IMG/VR virus record: IMGVR_UViG_3300032053_000079
Span: 1 to 60,327 of that record
Strand: one strand, 5' to 3'
Length of the DNA stretch: 60,327 nucleotides
Source: a virus
Shown here: in pieces, positions 1 through 7,530 of the stretch
Layout of the letters: each line of letters opens with the position of its first letter
Position numbering within the stretch: the first letter of the stretch is position 1
The notes under the pieces: generated by a model
Seen by the model: the letters and a program-made list of their open reading frames with translations, nothing else
What the model was told of the DNA's origin: nothing
The model's database searches: none
Program-made: the position numbers and the translations under genes

Positions 1-125
1 TAATAAGTCTTTATGATAAGATTAAAGTTTATTATGACTATAATGCTACTCCTTCTACACTTAAATTTGTTGGACTTATTGAAAAAGTAAGTAATCAAAA
101 TGAAAATTTAAGAGTATCTGGTCGT
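1..125. repeat. Terminal direct repeat, left copy
   Basis: Bases 1-125 are identical to bases 60203-60327. One reading frame (the baseplate hub gene) continues in register from the right copy into base 126. This is the usual overlap of a circular or circularly permuted assembly, so the unit genome is 60,202 bp. A genuine short terminal repeat of a linear genome cannot be excluded from sequence alone. Confidence 0.95.
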
Positions 126-1304
126 TCTACAGGTTCTAGGGTAATGGGAATTACAGTTACTTATTCTACTACTAATTATACTCATGAGATTCTTTCTTAT
201 ATTTTAACAACTTATGCAAGTTATATTACTCAAACAAATATAGATACAACTGAGTCTACTGATGAAAGTATAACAGTAAATTGGTATCAAAAACCTTTTT
301 GGGAGTGTGTTTTAGAATTATGTAATCGAAGTGGTTATGATTGTTATATAGATAGTTCTTTTGATTTTAATTATTTTGTAAGTGGTTCTAGAGAAAATAC
401 AACAGATGCCGTAGTTCATGAATATAATTTAGTTGAAACTGGAGAATTTGCACCAGACTTATCTACAGTAAAAAATAGAGTAATTGTTTATGGTTCGGTA
501 GTCGAAGAACAACAGATTCTTTGGACAGAAGAAGATTCTAGTTCAATAGCTTCTTATGATGTAAAAGAATTGATAATTAATGATTCTAATATAATAACAG
601 TAGCACAAGCTCAAGCAAGAGCACTTTATGAATTAAGTATATCTAAAGACCCTCCAATCGTAGGAGAGGTTACTTCGATTGGATTACCTACAATTAGTCC
701 TGGAGAGAAAGTAAGAATTTCAGATCCTCTTAATGGATTAAATCCTGCTTTTTATACAATTCAGAAATTTACTCATAAATTTGATAACGACAATCCTCCT
801 ATGACAATACTTACAGTACAAAAAGAAATAAGTACAATTCCTAAAATACTTAAAAAGCGTATTACTTTTGAAACTCAAGCAATTGATAAGACTAATCCTA
901 ACGAAATGAGGTACTCTTGGTTCTTTGATTTTAATACAGATTCAGGAACACATGTTGGCAATAAAACAGAAATAGTTAATGGAGTTCTTAAATTAAAGTC
1001 TGGAGAATCAACTGGAGAATGGAATAGTGAAGTAAATGCCTTATCAGAAAATGTTACTTATTGTGAAATAAGAGCCAAAGGTTCTGGTCCTTATAGTCTT
1101 CTTTATTCTGCTACTAATACTGATGGAACTATTTATCAAGTAAGTACAGATAATGGAATTACTTATCAACCAGGAGGCACATCATCAATTCCTTTAAATA
1201 CTAAATATACATTATCTCCCCCAGGACAAAATCTTAAAATAAAAATAGTATTAAATTCAGCATCAAGTTTAATCGATAGTTGTTGCTTACTTTATAAAAC
1301 TTAA
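1..1304 (+). CDS. Baseplate hub / tail-tip protein (3' part; gene crosses the junction)
   Basis: This is the downstream 392 residues of a 506-residue protein whose start is at 59986; codons are in frame from base 3 and the 125-base overlap is shared. It resembles the hub proteins at the tip of contractile and siphovirus tails (gp27/gp44-like): a beta-rich N-terminal part, the central segment VKNRVIVYG, and then an ISPGEKVRISDP segment followed by YTIQKFTHKFD, a common order in hub proteins. The last 130 residues look like an added beta-sandwich (SWFFDF... GTHVG...), possibly carbohydrate-binding. It follows the large tail glycoprotein gene, as expected for the distal tail end. Hub assignment is by pattern and position; no catalytic motif was seen. 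Confidence 0.65.
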   Translation, partial: ISLYDKIKVYYDYNATPSTLKFVGLIEKVSNQNENLRVSGRSTGSRVMGITVTYSTTNYTHEILSYILTTYASYITQTNIDTTESTDESITVNWYQKPFWECVLELCNRSGYDCYIDSSFDFNYFVSGSRENTTDAVVHEYNLVETGEFAPDLSTVKNRVIVYGSVVEEQQILWTEEDSSSIASYDVKELIINDSNIITVAQAQARALYELSISKDPPIVGEVTSIGLPTISPGEKVRISDPLNGLNPAFYTIQKFTHKFDNDNPPMTILTVQKEISTIPKILKKRITFETQAIDKTNPNEMRYSWFFDFNTDSGTHVGNKTEIVNGVLKLKSGESTGEWNSEVNALSENVTYCEIRAKGSGPYSLLYSATNTDGTIYQVSTDNGITYQPGGTSSIPLNTKYTLSPPGQNLKIKIVLNSASSLIDSCCLLYKT

Positions 1305-1347
1305 ATTGTGTAAAAAACTATATAAACTAAAATATATAATAAATAAT

Positions 1348-1563
1348 ATGGTTAATGGAATCAACAATAGTCTTTGTATTGGATTAGAAGAATTTAAACA
1401 GATGAAACAGAAAGACCAAATAGTTTGTCTTTTTGAAAATCAAGTTAAAACTTTAGAATTAATTAAAGGATATAAATTTTATTATCGATTAACAGCAACC
1501 TTTGGCGGAATTCTATGTACTGGATTAGGATTTATTTTTTACTATACTTTCATTCTTAATTAA
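1348..1563 (+). CDS. Small membrane protein, possible XhlA/holin-like
   Basis: This is a 71-residue protein with a charged helical N-terminal half (EEFKQMKQKDQ, predicted amphipathic) and one hydrophobic C-terminal segment (GGILCTGLGFIFYYTFIL). The shape matches small phage proteins in lysis cassettes such as XhlA. I chose the ATG at 1348 because a TATA-like TATATAAA at 1319-1326 lies about 26 bases upstream, giving a leaderless message. An upstream TTG at 1306 would extend the frame but has no ribosome binding site. It sits just after the hub gene and before a second small membrane protein at 1889. A lysis role is inferred only from shape and position. Confidence 0.45.
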   Translation: MVNGINNSLCIGLEEFKQMKQKDQIVCLFENQVKTLELIKGYKFYYRLTATFGGILCTGLGFIFYYTFILN

Positions 1564-1787
1564 TAACAAGTAGAATTATCATTTCTTGGTTCATCTACTC
1601 TACCGATACCATCTATGTATAATCTTCTATAATAATCGCAATTTCTTTGTAAACAAACAAACTCTCTTAGAACTATTCCTCTATGTGTATTGAATGAACA
1701 CATTGGCAAATATTCTCCGAACTCATCTTTAGGAAGATTAAATTTCATTACTTTGCTAGCTAGATTATCTTTTTTATGTCTTGGCAT
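1560..1787 (-). CDS. Small cysteine-containing protein, unknown function
   Basis: This 75-residue protein lies on the minus strand inside a plus-strand region and overlaps the 3' end of the preceding membrane protein gene by four bases. It is basic at the N-terminus (MPRHKKDNLASK) and has cysteines at MCSF, CLQRNC and the C-terminal TCY, which might bind a metal. AT-rich TATA-like sequence lies upstream around 1805-1820, at a distance suiting a near-leaderless start. I do not recognise the family. Its opposite orientation suggests an independently expressed insertion. Confidence 0.5.
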   Translation of the reverse strand: MPRHKKDNLASKVMKFNLPKDEFGEYLPMCSFNTHRGIVLREFVCLQRNCDYYRRLYIDGIGRVDEPRNDNSTCY

Positions 1788-1832
1788 ACAATCTATAATA
1801 TATTATATTTTATATATTTTGTTACTTATAAA

Positions 1833-1868
1833 TTGTGTAATATTAAATTATTAGAAACATTTAAAAGG
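1833..1868 (+). promoter_or_regulatory. Promoter with TTGTGTAA element and TATA-like box
   Basis: TTGTGTAA at 1833-1840 is followed about 25 bases later by a TATA-like TTTAAAAG (1860-1867). The ATG of the next gene (1889) lies about 26 bases beyond that, consistent with leaderless initiation. The same 8-mer precedes several other promoters in this genome. Confidence 0.45.
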
Positions 1869-1888
1869 ATTAAAGTCTATGTTTTTAT

Positions 1889-2107
1889 ATGGTAGACAAA
1901 ACTGTAAACTATAAAGTTTCGATTGGTCTTTGGAAGTCTCTAAAGAACCTAGTTATCGTTGTAGGAATACCAGCACTAATCCTATTTGTTGATAATTGGA
2001 CTCAAATACTTCCAGAGGAATGGAGTTCTTATGCTGCACCCTTAATGGGTTTCTTAGCATATTTCGTTAAGAATTTCGTTGAAATTAAATATCTTAAAAA
2101 GAACTAA
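1889..2107 (+). CDS. Two-helix membrane protein, putative holin
   Basis: This 72-residue protein has a charged N-terminus, a hydrophobic segment (LVIVVGIPALILFVDNW), a short loop with LPEEWSSY, and a second hydrophobic segment (AAPLMGFLAYFVKNFV) ending in a basic tail (IKYLKKN). Two helices, small size, a K-rich tail and the place after the tail genes are the hallmarks of phage holins, which form membrane pores for lysis. No sequence motif proves it. The start is supported by a promoter 26 bases upstream. It could instead be a small structural membrane protein. Confidence 0.5.
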   Translation: MVDKTVNYKVSIGLWKSLKNLVIVVGIPALILFVDNWTQILPEEWSSYAAPLMGFLAYFVKNFVEIKYLKKN

Positions 2108-2201
2108 ACTTTTGAAACTAACATGAAAATGTATTCTTATATTTGTATAGTTGAATATAATCATAGTAAAGCCAATAGGCAAACAAAAGGGAGGGAATGA
2201 A

Positions 2202-2879
2202 ATGGAAAAAGGAAATACATGGCTATTAGTTCTTTTGATTGCTTGTTTAGTAATTGGTTTAGGAACTCTAGGGGTTGCTTTTAATCAACCTGATCCTGCA
2301 AGTGCAAAAGATATAGCAAGTCAAATAGTTGTTCCTTCAGCTCCACCTGCACCAGAAATAGATATAGATGCTCTTGCAACTGCTGTAGCTTCAAAGATAC
2401 CAGCTCCTATAATTACAGAAACTGAATCTGTTACAAATACAGATTCTAGTAGTTCTGACAGACTTTGTGAACTTAAAAATAACTGTAAAGTTTGCTTTAA
2501 AAATTTTGAGGGTGAGGATTCTACATTAGCTCAGGATTATTTAAGTGAAACTAGAAGTGGAGTTGAATATAAAAGATTAAGACAAGCTGTAAAAGAGATT
2601 ACTGGACTAGGATATAATGACTATGAACTCTTTGAGGTTGGAGTAGATAATGATGGAGAACCAAAAGATTCATATAATTATGCAGTTACTTGCAAAGAAG
2701 GAGATAAAGGAAATTTCGAAACTCAATTACTTTACAGAATTGACTATCTTGAAAAAGATACTGATGAGGTAGATAATGAGATACTATATGTTTTAGTTAC
2801 TTCAACTGTTGAAGATAATGAAGATGTAAGTATTAAATCTGTTGAGAAAGTAGACAGAAAGTTCGAAATAAAGAAGTAA
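2202..2879 (+). CDS. Membrane-anchored extracytoplasmic protein, unknown function
   Basis: This protein has 225 residues from the ATG at 2202, which is preceded by a purine-rich AGGGAGGGAATG ribosome binding site; an upstream ATG at 2151 lacks one. After MEKGNTW comes a single membrane anchor (LLVLLIACLVIGLGTLGVAF). A proline/alanine linker with a DIDALATAVASKI segment follows, then a Ser/Thr-rich stretch, a CELKNNCKVCF cysteine cluster, and a long acidic domain. It is likely displayed outside the membrane. A T-rich run follows the stop. No enzymatic motif is visible, and the last gene of the lysis/tail region is a plausible position for a spanin-like or host-envelope factor. Confidence 0.5.
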   Translation: MEKGNTWLLVLLIACLVIGLGTLGVAFNQPDPASAKDIASQIVVPSAPPAPEIDIDALATAVASKIPAPIITETESVTNTDSSSSDRLCELKNNCKVCFKNFEGEDSTLAQDYLSETRSGVEYKRLRQAVKEITGLGYNDYELFEVGVDNDGEPKDSYNYAVTCKEGDKGNFETQLLYRIDYLEKDTDEVDNEILYVLVTSTVEDNEDVSIKSVEKVDRKFEIKK

Positions 2880-2916
2880 ATAGTTTTTTTATTATTTTTT
2901 TTTAATATTTTTCTAG
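2880..2916 (+). terminator. T-rich archaeal-type terminator
   Basis: Several runs of six to nine T immediately follow the stop codon of the preceding plus-strand gene. Archaeal RNA polymerase terminates on such T tracts without needing a hairpin. This would end the late plus-strand transcript before the structured RNA locus. Confidence 0.5.
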
Positions 2917-2981
2917 AAAGGTAAGATAACTATGTTTTGGACATTTTAATTGTTACCTACCTATTTTATATAAGTTATATA

Positions 2982-2996
2982 GGTTTATATATTTTT
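2982..2996 (+). promoter_or_regulatory. TATA box upstream of the structured RNA
   Basis: GGTTTATATATTTTT matches the archaeal TATA element. Its centre near 2987 predicts transcription starting close to 3013, a few bases before the first base-paired strand of the RNA candidate. Confidence 0.6.
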
Positions 2997-3017
2997 CTAT
3001 TTAGTATAATCAAGTAT

Positions 3018-3154
3018 ATCAAGGACTAGGGACTATTTGTTAGAAGACCTAGCAACATTCTAACTGCCCCTAAAAAAGATTTGTGAAAAGAGAGAGTTTG
3101 CACTCACATTATTCTTTTAGTTTTCTAGTTTGCCGAAGCATTTTAGTCCTTGAT
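3018..3154 (+). ncRNA. Candidate structured noncoding RNA (closed multi-branch fold)
   Basis: The ends pair perfectly: ATCAAGGACTA (3018-3028) with TAGTCCTTGAT (3144-3154), 11 base pairs. Inside, GTTAGAA (3039-3045) pairs with TTCTAAC (3058-3064). CTAAAA (3070-3075) pairs with TTTTAG (3115-3120), enclosing TGTGA/TCACA (3082-3086 / 3104-3108). Together they give a closed multi-branch fold of 137 nucleotides, with no convincing reading frame and a TATA box at the correct distance. I do not recognise it as a known RNA class. The alternative is a large hairpin that ends the two converging operons, because the minus-strand resolvase gene stops at 3155. Confidence 0.65.
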
Positions 3155-3532
3155 TCATATTAATTCCTCTATTTCAATTACTGTAAAATCATTTTTACTA
3201 TCTATTTTAGAAAGATGCAAATCCCATATTTGTCTGTCATCTATATTTAATATTGGAAAAATGCTATCAATTAAGAATTTTTCTTTATTAGCTAAATCAG
3301 ATTTATATATGGTATTCTTTTTAGTAATCCAGTGTCCACTAACTGCAATTTGAACTTTTAACTTAGTTTCTTTATCAAATTTAAAATTTTTATCTGAAAC
3401 TATTTTTTGTATTCTTTCTCTTAAATCACGATATTCATTCTTTAATATTTTAACATTACCTCTATGCCAATAAGCTCCATCTATACTCGGTGTCTTTTCA
3501 AGTATTGTTATTATTAATGACTTTTTTTCCAT
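3155..3532 (-). CDS. RusA-like Holliday junction resolvase
   Basis: This 125-residue protein is close to the usual size of RusA family nucleases, which cut four-way DNA junctions during replication and before packaging. The family pattern is visible in the second half: a basic strand, then KSDLANKEKFLIDSIF (Asp79 and Asp89) and NIDDRQI (Asp98-Asp99), spaced like the acidic metal-binding residues of RusA, followed by a final beta strand and VIEIEEL. It is the last gene of the minus-strand operon, two bases after the preceding gene. The usual DNLIK-type motif is diverged, so catalytic competence is likely but unproven. Confidence 0.65.
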   Translation of the reverse strand: MEKKSLIITILEKTPSIDGAYWHRGNVKILKNEYRDLRERIQKIVSDKNFKFDKETKLKVQIAVSGHWITKKNTIYKSDLANKEKFLIDSIFPILNIDDRQIWDLHLSKIDSKNDFTVIEIEELI

Positions 3533-3533
3533 G

Positions 3534-3830
3534 TTATTTACTCCAAAACATAACTTTACCTACTTCATTAAAAGGTTCATTAAAATATTCTTCTTTTTCA
3601 GTAAAACCTAAATGTTTTGCTATTTCTCTCATAGTATTTGAAGGAGTAGGTATCTTAATAAATTTATACTTTTCTTTAAGTTGTTTAACTAATCTTGAAA
3701 AATCTCCTTTTCCTTTATTTTTAGATTCAATTGCAGAAATAAAAACTCCATCATCTACTTCAGTTAAATAACCATCAAAATTACTATCTAAATTAATTAC
3801 TTTAAATCCATCTTGAGTTAATGTTTTCAT
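3534..3830 (-). CDS. Small GNAT-like or phage-specific protein
   Basis: This is a 98-residue protein from the ATG at 3830, which overlaps the upstream stop codon (ATGA), the usual coupling in this operon. A beta strand EVDDGVFISAIESKN is followed by GKGDFSRLVKQLKEK, then KFIKIPTPSNTMREIAKHLGF. The order strand, G-rich turn, helix, strand, N-rich turn and helix ending in LGF resembles the C-terminal half of GNAT acetyltransferases. The acetyl-CoA loop is only partly present, so function is uncertain. Confidence 0.45.
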   Translation of the reverse strand: MKTLTQDGFKVINLDSNFDGYLTEVDDGVFISAIESKNKGKGDFSRLVKQLKEKYKFIKIPTPSNTMREIAKHLGFTEKEEYFNEPFNEVGKVMFWSK

Positions 3831-4108
3831 GTCATCACATCTTTTATCCATTCAGGTATTTTCCAATAGATTACTAATCTTTTTGTATATTTACATATAT
3901 CTCTTTTGTAATAAATAACAAGATTCTTTTTCCTCAATTCTTGACAACGGGGTGTAATCGTATTAATCGGTAATCCTAAGAATTTGCTTATCTCTAAATT
4001 TGAACATGGTTGTAAATGTTTAATTGCTTTGAGAACTAATTTTTGTCTTTCTCCTAGATTACATAATACTTCTTGAAATGCAATATAACTAGTTAATTGA
4101 TATGTCAT
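3827..4108 (-). CDS. Winged helix-turn-helix protein
   Basis: This 93-residue protein has a MarR/PadR-like winged-helix core: RQKLVLKAIKHL, then SNLEISKFLGL, then PINTITPRCQELRKK as recognition helix, and LVIYYKRDI...RLVIYWKI as the wing. Such single-domain proteins act as transcription regulators in viruses. It overlaps both neighbours by four bases, so it is translationally coupled within the early operon. Confidence 0.65.
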   Translation of the reverse strand: MTYQLTSYIAFQEVLCNLGERQKLVLKAIKHLQPCSNLEISKFLGLPINTITPRCQELRKKNLVIYYKRDICKYTKRLVIYWKIPEWIKDVMT

Positions 4109-4467
4109 TCTAAGTAGTCTAAATCATTTATACTCTTAATTTTTACGATTTCAATATTTGGATATTTTTTAATCTTTTCATTTAATTGTTCTATTGTTTC
4201 AGAAGAAAGTATCTCTAAATCTTTAAATTTTCCATCTTTCCATGCAAGAATATCCATTCTTATACCACATTTGAATATAGGTTCACACCAACAGTCATAT
4301 CCTAATTTTCTTAATCTAAGGAAAGTTTCAAATTTAAGTCTTATGTGATTTTCACTTTCAGAACCATAATAATTAAAAGAGTTCATACGACTTCCTGAAA
4401 GACTTTGGTATCTTAATTGGTTCAATACTCTTCTTTTCTCTCTTTCTTGATTTAATTTATTAACCAT
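4105..4467 (-). CDS. Putative PD-(D/E)xK-fold nuclease-like protein
   Basis: In this 120-residue protein the region SENHIRLKFETFLRLRKLGY is followed by CWCEPIFKCGIRMDILAWKDGKFKDLEIL. This resembles the E...K-rich helix then R-x-D...E-x pattern of restriction-like nuclease folds, also seen in competence CoiA-type proteins: Glu in the first helix, Asp in RMDILA, Glu in DLEIL. The final catalytic lysine is not obvious, so it may be inactive or only fold-related. It is embedded in overlapping early genes and a DNA-processing role is inferred. Confidence 0.4.
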   Translation of the reverse strand: MVNKLNQEREKRRVLNQLRYQSLSGSRMNSFNYYGSESENHIRLKFETFLRLRKLGYDCWCEPIFKCGIRMDILAWKDGKFKDLEILSSETIEQLNEKIKKYPNIEIVKIKSINDLDYLE

Positions 4468-4735
4468 GTCTATTACACCTACTACATAAATACATAACTT
4501 CTAATGGCTTAGAATAATCTTCATGATGTTTTTCTGTTGCCAATCTTTTTTTACACCATTCACAAATTTGTCCAATTGGAATTTTAATCTTGTTATTTGC
4601 TATATTTCTTGCTTTAGATTTTATTTGTTCTTCTGGATTTTTTTGAAAGTTCTCTACTATCCATTTTCTTAAATAAGATTCTATCTTACTATTTTCTTCG
4701 GTTGAATCTACTTCAATCTGTATTCGTTTTATCAT
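4460..4735 (-). CDS. HNH-like zinc-binding protein
   Basis: This 91-residue protein has a helical N-terminal half and a C-terminal metal site: CEWCKKRLATEKHHEDYSKP, then VMYLCSRCNRH. Two CxxC pairs around a His-His-x-Asp match small phage HNH or HNH-derived zinc fingers. The protein ends only one residue after the final His, so the nuclease helix is short. It may be a DNA-binding derivative rather than an active nuclease. Start and stop overlap neighbouring genes. Confidence 0.5.
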   Translation of the reverse strand: MIKRIQIEVDSTEENSKIESYLRKWIVENFQKNPEEQIKSKARNIANNKIKIPIGQICEWCKKRLATEKHHEDYSKPLEVMYLCSRCNRHG

Positions 4736-4920
4736 TTTACCTTATAAATTTCAGTTTTTAATACTTGAATTAAATCTTCTTTATTTTTAATAAATACTTC
4801 ATAATCATTACAATCATAAGAGGTAGTTACTGAAGTTATATGGTGTTTCATACAAGTAAGTATACCTTCTTTGTTTCTATATGAATGCTGACAATTTAAA
4901 CAACTTATATTTTTATTCAT
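4732..4920 (-). CDS. Small cysteine-rich protein
   Basis: This 62-residue protein has CLNCQHSY near the N-terminus, followed by LTCMKHH and SYDCNDYE, spacing that suggests a single zinc site. The remainder is a charged helix (NKEDLIQVLKTEIYKVK). It overlaps the stop of the upstream ribbon-helix-helix gene by eight bases. Function unknown. Confidence 0.5.
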   Translation of the reverse strand: MNKNISCLNCQHSYRNKEGILTCMKHHITSVTTSYDCNDYEVFIKNKEDLIQVLKTEIYKVK

Positions 4921-5068
4921 GTTTAACTTCCTTTTCGTAAGATTCTAATGCTTTTTTTATTAATTCATCAGTATTACTAATTCCATTATGATGCAGAAAA
5001 CTTTGGATTTTTAACCAAGTAGACTCCTTGACTACAATACTTTTTGATTTTTCTTTAGTTTTTTCCAT
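4913..5068 (-). CDS. Ribbon-helix-helix-like small DNA-binding protein
   Basis: This is a 51-residue protein. A basic N-terminus leads into a short strand (SKSIVVKEST), then helix WLKIQSFLHH, a turn HNGISNTDE and helix LIKKALESYEKEV. Size and order match CopG/VapB-type ribbon-helix-helix repressors. Its ATG lies within the upstream gene's 3' end (14-base overlap), so it is coupled to it. Confidence 0.5.
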   Translation of the reverse strand: MEKTKEKSKSIVVKESTWLKIQSFLHHNGISNTDELIKKALESYEKEVKHE

Positions 5069-5210
5069 TTTCTAACGTTCCTAATATTATTGATTTTATT
5101 TCCTTTTTCTCTTCTTTTGTATGTTTATAGTAAATTCTATATTTTCCTTTATCTTTATAAATTATAATAAAACAAGGACTTTTTAAAATTTTTTTAATTA
5201 TTTTTTCCAT
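5055..5210 (-). CDS. Small basic protein, unknown function
   Basis: This 51-residue, very lysine-rich protein starts MEKIIKKILKSPCFIIIYKD and continues with a second strand and helix (YRIYYKHTKEEKKEI). The hydrophobic stretch FIIIY is too short for a membrane helix. It overlaps the genes on both sides, which supports it being real despite its size. Confidence 0.4.
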   Translation of the reverse strand: MEKIIKKILKSPCFIIIYKDKGKYRIYYKHTKEEKKEIKSIILGTLENGKN

Positions 5211-5403
5211 TATTTACCTCAATGAAATTTATTCCTTCTTGTTTACATATATCCATAAAACTATCATAAAGAGTAGTAAGTATTCTAAACTTCTCGTTTT
5301 TAGTAAAATCACTTAGACTATCAATTATTTCATTACATTTGTTTGTTAGTTCTTTATCAGACTTAATCTGTTTCAAATCTTCTATTTTATTGAATTTTTC
5401 CAT
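5194..5403 (-). CDS. Small helical protein, unknown function
   Basis: This 69-residue protein is predicted all-helical with a charged surface (MEKFNKIEDLKQIKSDKEL...). It overlaps the upstream SWIM-finger gene by 17 bases and the downstream gene by 17 bases, as usual in this compact operon. No recognised motif. Confidence 0.45.
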   Translation of the reverse strand: MEKFNKIEDLKQIKSDKELTNKCNEIIDSLSDFTKNEKFRILTTLYDSFMDICKQEGINFIEVNNGKNN

Positions 5404-5686
5404 TGTTAATTAGGTCTAAGTTTTGTCTTGATTCAATCCAACATTCTCGTTCTAAAAAGTTTAATACTTCCTGTAAATGTTTACAAATCTTACCATTTTT
5501 TAAGTTTTCTCTAGTCTGTGAATAAAAACTTCCATGAATGCAAGTACAACTTGAGTTCTTAAATAATGCTGTTCCATTTTCTATTATTATTCTTATATCA
5601 TGGGTATTTAATTTACTTCCAACTACCTGGAAATAGACTATTTTTTGGCATTCAAATGGTTGTAGTATCTCAAATTTTGTAATCAT
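5387..5686 (-). CDS. SWIM-type zinc finger protein
   Basis: This is a 99-residue protein from the ATG at 5686, which has an AGGAGAA ribosome binding site; the ATG at 5716 lacks one. Strands at the N-terminus lead to CTC (Cys47, Cys49) and, about 18 residues later, CKH (Cys68, His70). This is the CxC...CxH signature of SWIM zinc fingers, used for DNA or protein binding. The rest is a short helix (HLQEVLNFLERE). It may act in DNA transactions with the neighbouring OB-fold protein. Confidence 0.6.
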   Translation of the reverse strand: MITKFEILQPFECQKIVYFQVVGSKLNTHDIRIIIENGTALFKNSSCTCIHGSFYSQTRENLKNGKICKHLQEVLNFLERECWIESRQNLDLINNGKIQ

Positions 5687-5737
5687 GTTTTCTCCTATAT
5701 ATTTTATATAACTCAAATAAAAAAATAAAAAAATAAA

Positions 5738-6229
5738 TTAATCTTTGTAGTCTCTATAAACAATTTCTTCAAAGTGTTTAGCCAATTTGTCAATTACTTT
5801 AATTAAACTTCCACTATCTTTTATAAGTGCTTGTAAATTCTCGTAATCTGCTTTAACCATAAGTTCTGCAAGTTCTATTGCTCTTTGATTACAATTTTGT
5901 CTTACAATTCTTTTATCTTTTTCAAGCCAAACATTTGAATCAATAGTTTCTTTTAAAAAATCAGATGGTTTTACTTCATTAGCAGGTTTGATTTCAGGTT
6001 TACTTTCTACTTTTTCTAAGTCTACTATGTTATTATAAACTCCAGATTTTTTGAAAGTTACTTTGTAAGTTTCTCCAGCTTTTACTTCTTTAACTAATTC
6101 TGCATCAAAAGTGCTTCCAGTTAAACCATCAAAAGTCAAGACATATCTTACCCATGCACGACCATTAGTTTCTCCTGCCTTTTCTTCTTTTTCTAAAAGT
6201 TTTGATGTTTTTGATAATATTTCATTCAT
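5738..6229 (-). CDS. OB-fold protein, putative ssDNA-binding protein
   Basis: This 163-residue protein has an N-terminal region (about 20-75) of alternating strands, WVRYVLTFDGLTGSTFD, then AGETYKVTFKKSG and NNIVDLEKVE, typical of an OB-fold. A Lys/Pro linker follows. The helical C-terminal domain begins IVRQNCNQRAIELAELM, which I associate with phage and archaeal proteins acting on single-stranded DNA. As no polymerase or helicase is present, this could coat viral DNA while host enzymes replicate it. The binding role is inferred from fold and context. Confidence 0.5.
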   Translation of the reverse strand: MNEILSKTSKLLEKEEKAGETNGRAWVRYVLTFDGLTGSTFDAELVKEVKAGETYKVTFKKSGVYNNIVDLEKVESKPEIKPANEVKPSDFLKETIDSNVWLEKDKRIVRQNCNQRAIELAELMVKADYENLQALIKDSGSLIKVIDKLAKHFEEIVYRDYKD

Positions 6230-6265
6230 TTTTGTACCCCCTTACATTTTTTGTATTCATATTAT

Positions 6266-6928
6266 TTATTTTTTAGGTCTTCCCCAAGTTTTAGTTTTTT
6301 TATGACAATCTTCACAAAGTGTTCTTCCATTATCTAGTGCAAATCTAAGTTCAGGAAAGAGTGAGAATGGTTTGATGTGGTCTGCATGGAGTGTTCCTCC
6401 CCTTTGTCCACAAAATCTGCATGTCCAGTTATCTCTTTTGAATACTGCCTCTCTCCAAAGTTTGTATTCCAATGAACCTCTAATCTTTTTATTTATAGGG
6501 TTTATTCCACCCTTCCAAAAATTATTCTTTTCTCCTTTTCTGGATTCAGACATTTTTCTCCTTGTTTCTATAGATAATTTTATTCCTTTTTTTGCTTTTG
6601 ATATATTTTTCTTTCCAATATCTGACATACTTTTATACTTTTTGCCTTTTTTAGCTAGACTCATTTTTAATCTAGTTTCTTTAGATATATGTTGAACTCC
6701 TTTTAATCCTTTATTCCAAGGGGGTTGTCCCTTTTTAAATCTAGTTTCTTTCCCTATACCAAGCTTTTCTCTTGCTTCATTTACTTTTTTCTTATGTTCT
6801 TTACTCAATTTTATTCCTTTCTTTGTTAAACTAATTTTTCTTTTATGTTCCTCTGATTTAGGTATTCCTAAATTAATCCTATTTCCTTTTTTGAAACTTC
6901 CTGAATTTGTTTGTATTTCTTCTCCCAT
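6266..6928 (-). CDS. NUMOD3-repeat HNH homing endonuclease
   Basis: This 220-residue protein carries several NUMOD3 DNA-binding repeats in residues 20-140, such as [28 protein letters not shown] and [16 protein letters not shown]-terminal HNH nuclease follows: [34 protein letters not shown]. The His-Asp-His core and CxxC pairs are intact, so it should be active. Such free-standing homing endonucleases cut specific sites and spread between related viruses. No intron is evident around it. It separates the OB-fold gene from a run of small genes. Confidence 0.85.
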   Translation of the reverse strand: MGEEIQTNSGSFKKGNRINLGIPKSEEHKRKISLTKKGIKLSKEHKKKVNEAREKLGIGKETRFKKGQPPWNKGLKGVQHISKETRLKMSLAKKGKKYKSMSDIGKKNISKAKKGIKLSIETRRKMSESRKGEKNNFWKGGINPINKKIRGSLEYKLWREAVFKRDNWTCRFCGQRGGTLHADHIKPFSLFPELRFALDNGRTLCEDCHKKTKTWGRPKK

Positions 6929-6933
6929 ATTAA

Positions 6934-7188
6934 TTATTTTCCTCCTTTCATTAAATTATTTAATATTTCTTTTATTTTTTTGTGGTTTTTTATTAATTTA
7001 TTATTATCACAAGCGATATAGAACTTTCCTTGTATTTTACAATTCATTCCGTGTTCATCTTCAGTTATATTCTCTATTTCAACATCTTCTATAAGACTTA
7101 CAAAATGTATCCCTTCTTTTGATAACAAAGGAAATTCTAAATAGGCATTTAAATATTCTTCTGGTTTCATACCTTTTATATTTTTCAT
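6934..7188 (-). CDS. Small protein, unknown function
   Basis: This 84-residue protein has an acidic central segment ([16 protein letters not shown]), two beta strands ([13 protein letters not shown]) and a basic C-terminal helix ending MKGGK. It overlaps the upstream gene by four bases. Not recognised. Confidence 0.45.
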   Translation of the reverse strand: MKNIKGMKPEEYLNAYLEFPLLSKEGIHFVSLIEDVEIENITEDEHGMNCKIQGKFYIACDNNKLIKNHKKIKEILNNLMKGGK

Positions 7189-7529
7189 TTCTTCAGTATC
7201 AAATTTATATTTTTCATTTTCTTTAATTTTTTTGTTAATAATCTTTCTATTTTTCTTTTTGATTTTCTTTTTGATTCCATTGCTTTAAAATATTCTTTAA
7301 TTATTAGAGTTTCCCATTTGTTTGATAATTCCCACATAACTAAAAAATGGCAAAATAATTTATCTATATCGTATCTGGATTTTTTAGGAAGATTCTCTAC
7401 CCATTTCTCAAAACTTTCATAATATAAATATGGAAAAGTATATTTATATTTCTTTATATAAAACTTTCCATTTTTATATTTAAGTTCTGAATTTACTCTA
7501 ATGATTTTCTTTTTATTTATAAACCACAT
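7185..7529 (-). CDS. Basic protein, unknown function
   Basis: This 114-residue, highly basic protein has an N-terminal beta hairpin (KYKNGKFYIKKYKYTF), a helical middle (SFEKWVENLPKKSRYDID) and a very lysine-rich C-terminus (KRKIERLLTKKLKKMK). Nucleic-acid binding is possible. No family recognised; it is coupled to the next gene by a four-base overlap. Confidence 0.45.
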   Translation of the reverse strand: MWFINKKKIIRVNSELKYKNGKFYIKKYKYTFPYLYYESFEKWVENLPKKSRYDIDKLFCHFLVMWELSNKWETLIIKEYFKAMESKRKSKRKIERLLTKKLKKMKNINLILKK

Positions 7530-7530
7530 T

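Noticed and set aside
6111-7094. Long plus-strand frames opposite the HNH and neighbouring genes
   Set aside because: They have no ribosome binding sites or domain signals and mirror Lys/Glu-rich genes on the minus strand; the HNH motifs fix the true strand.
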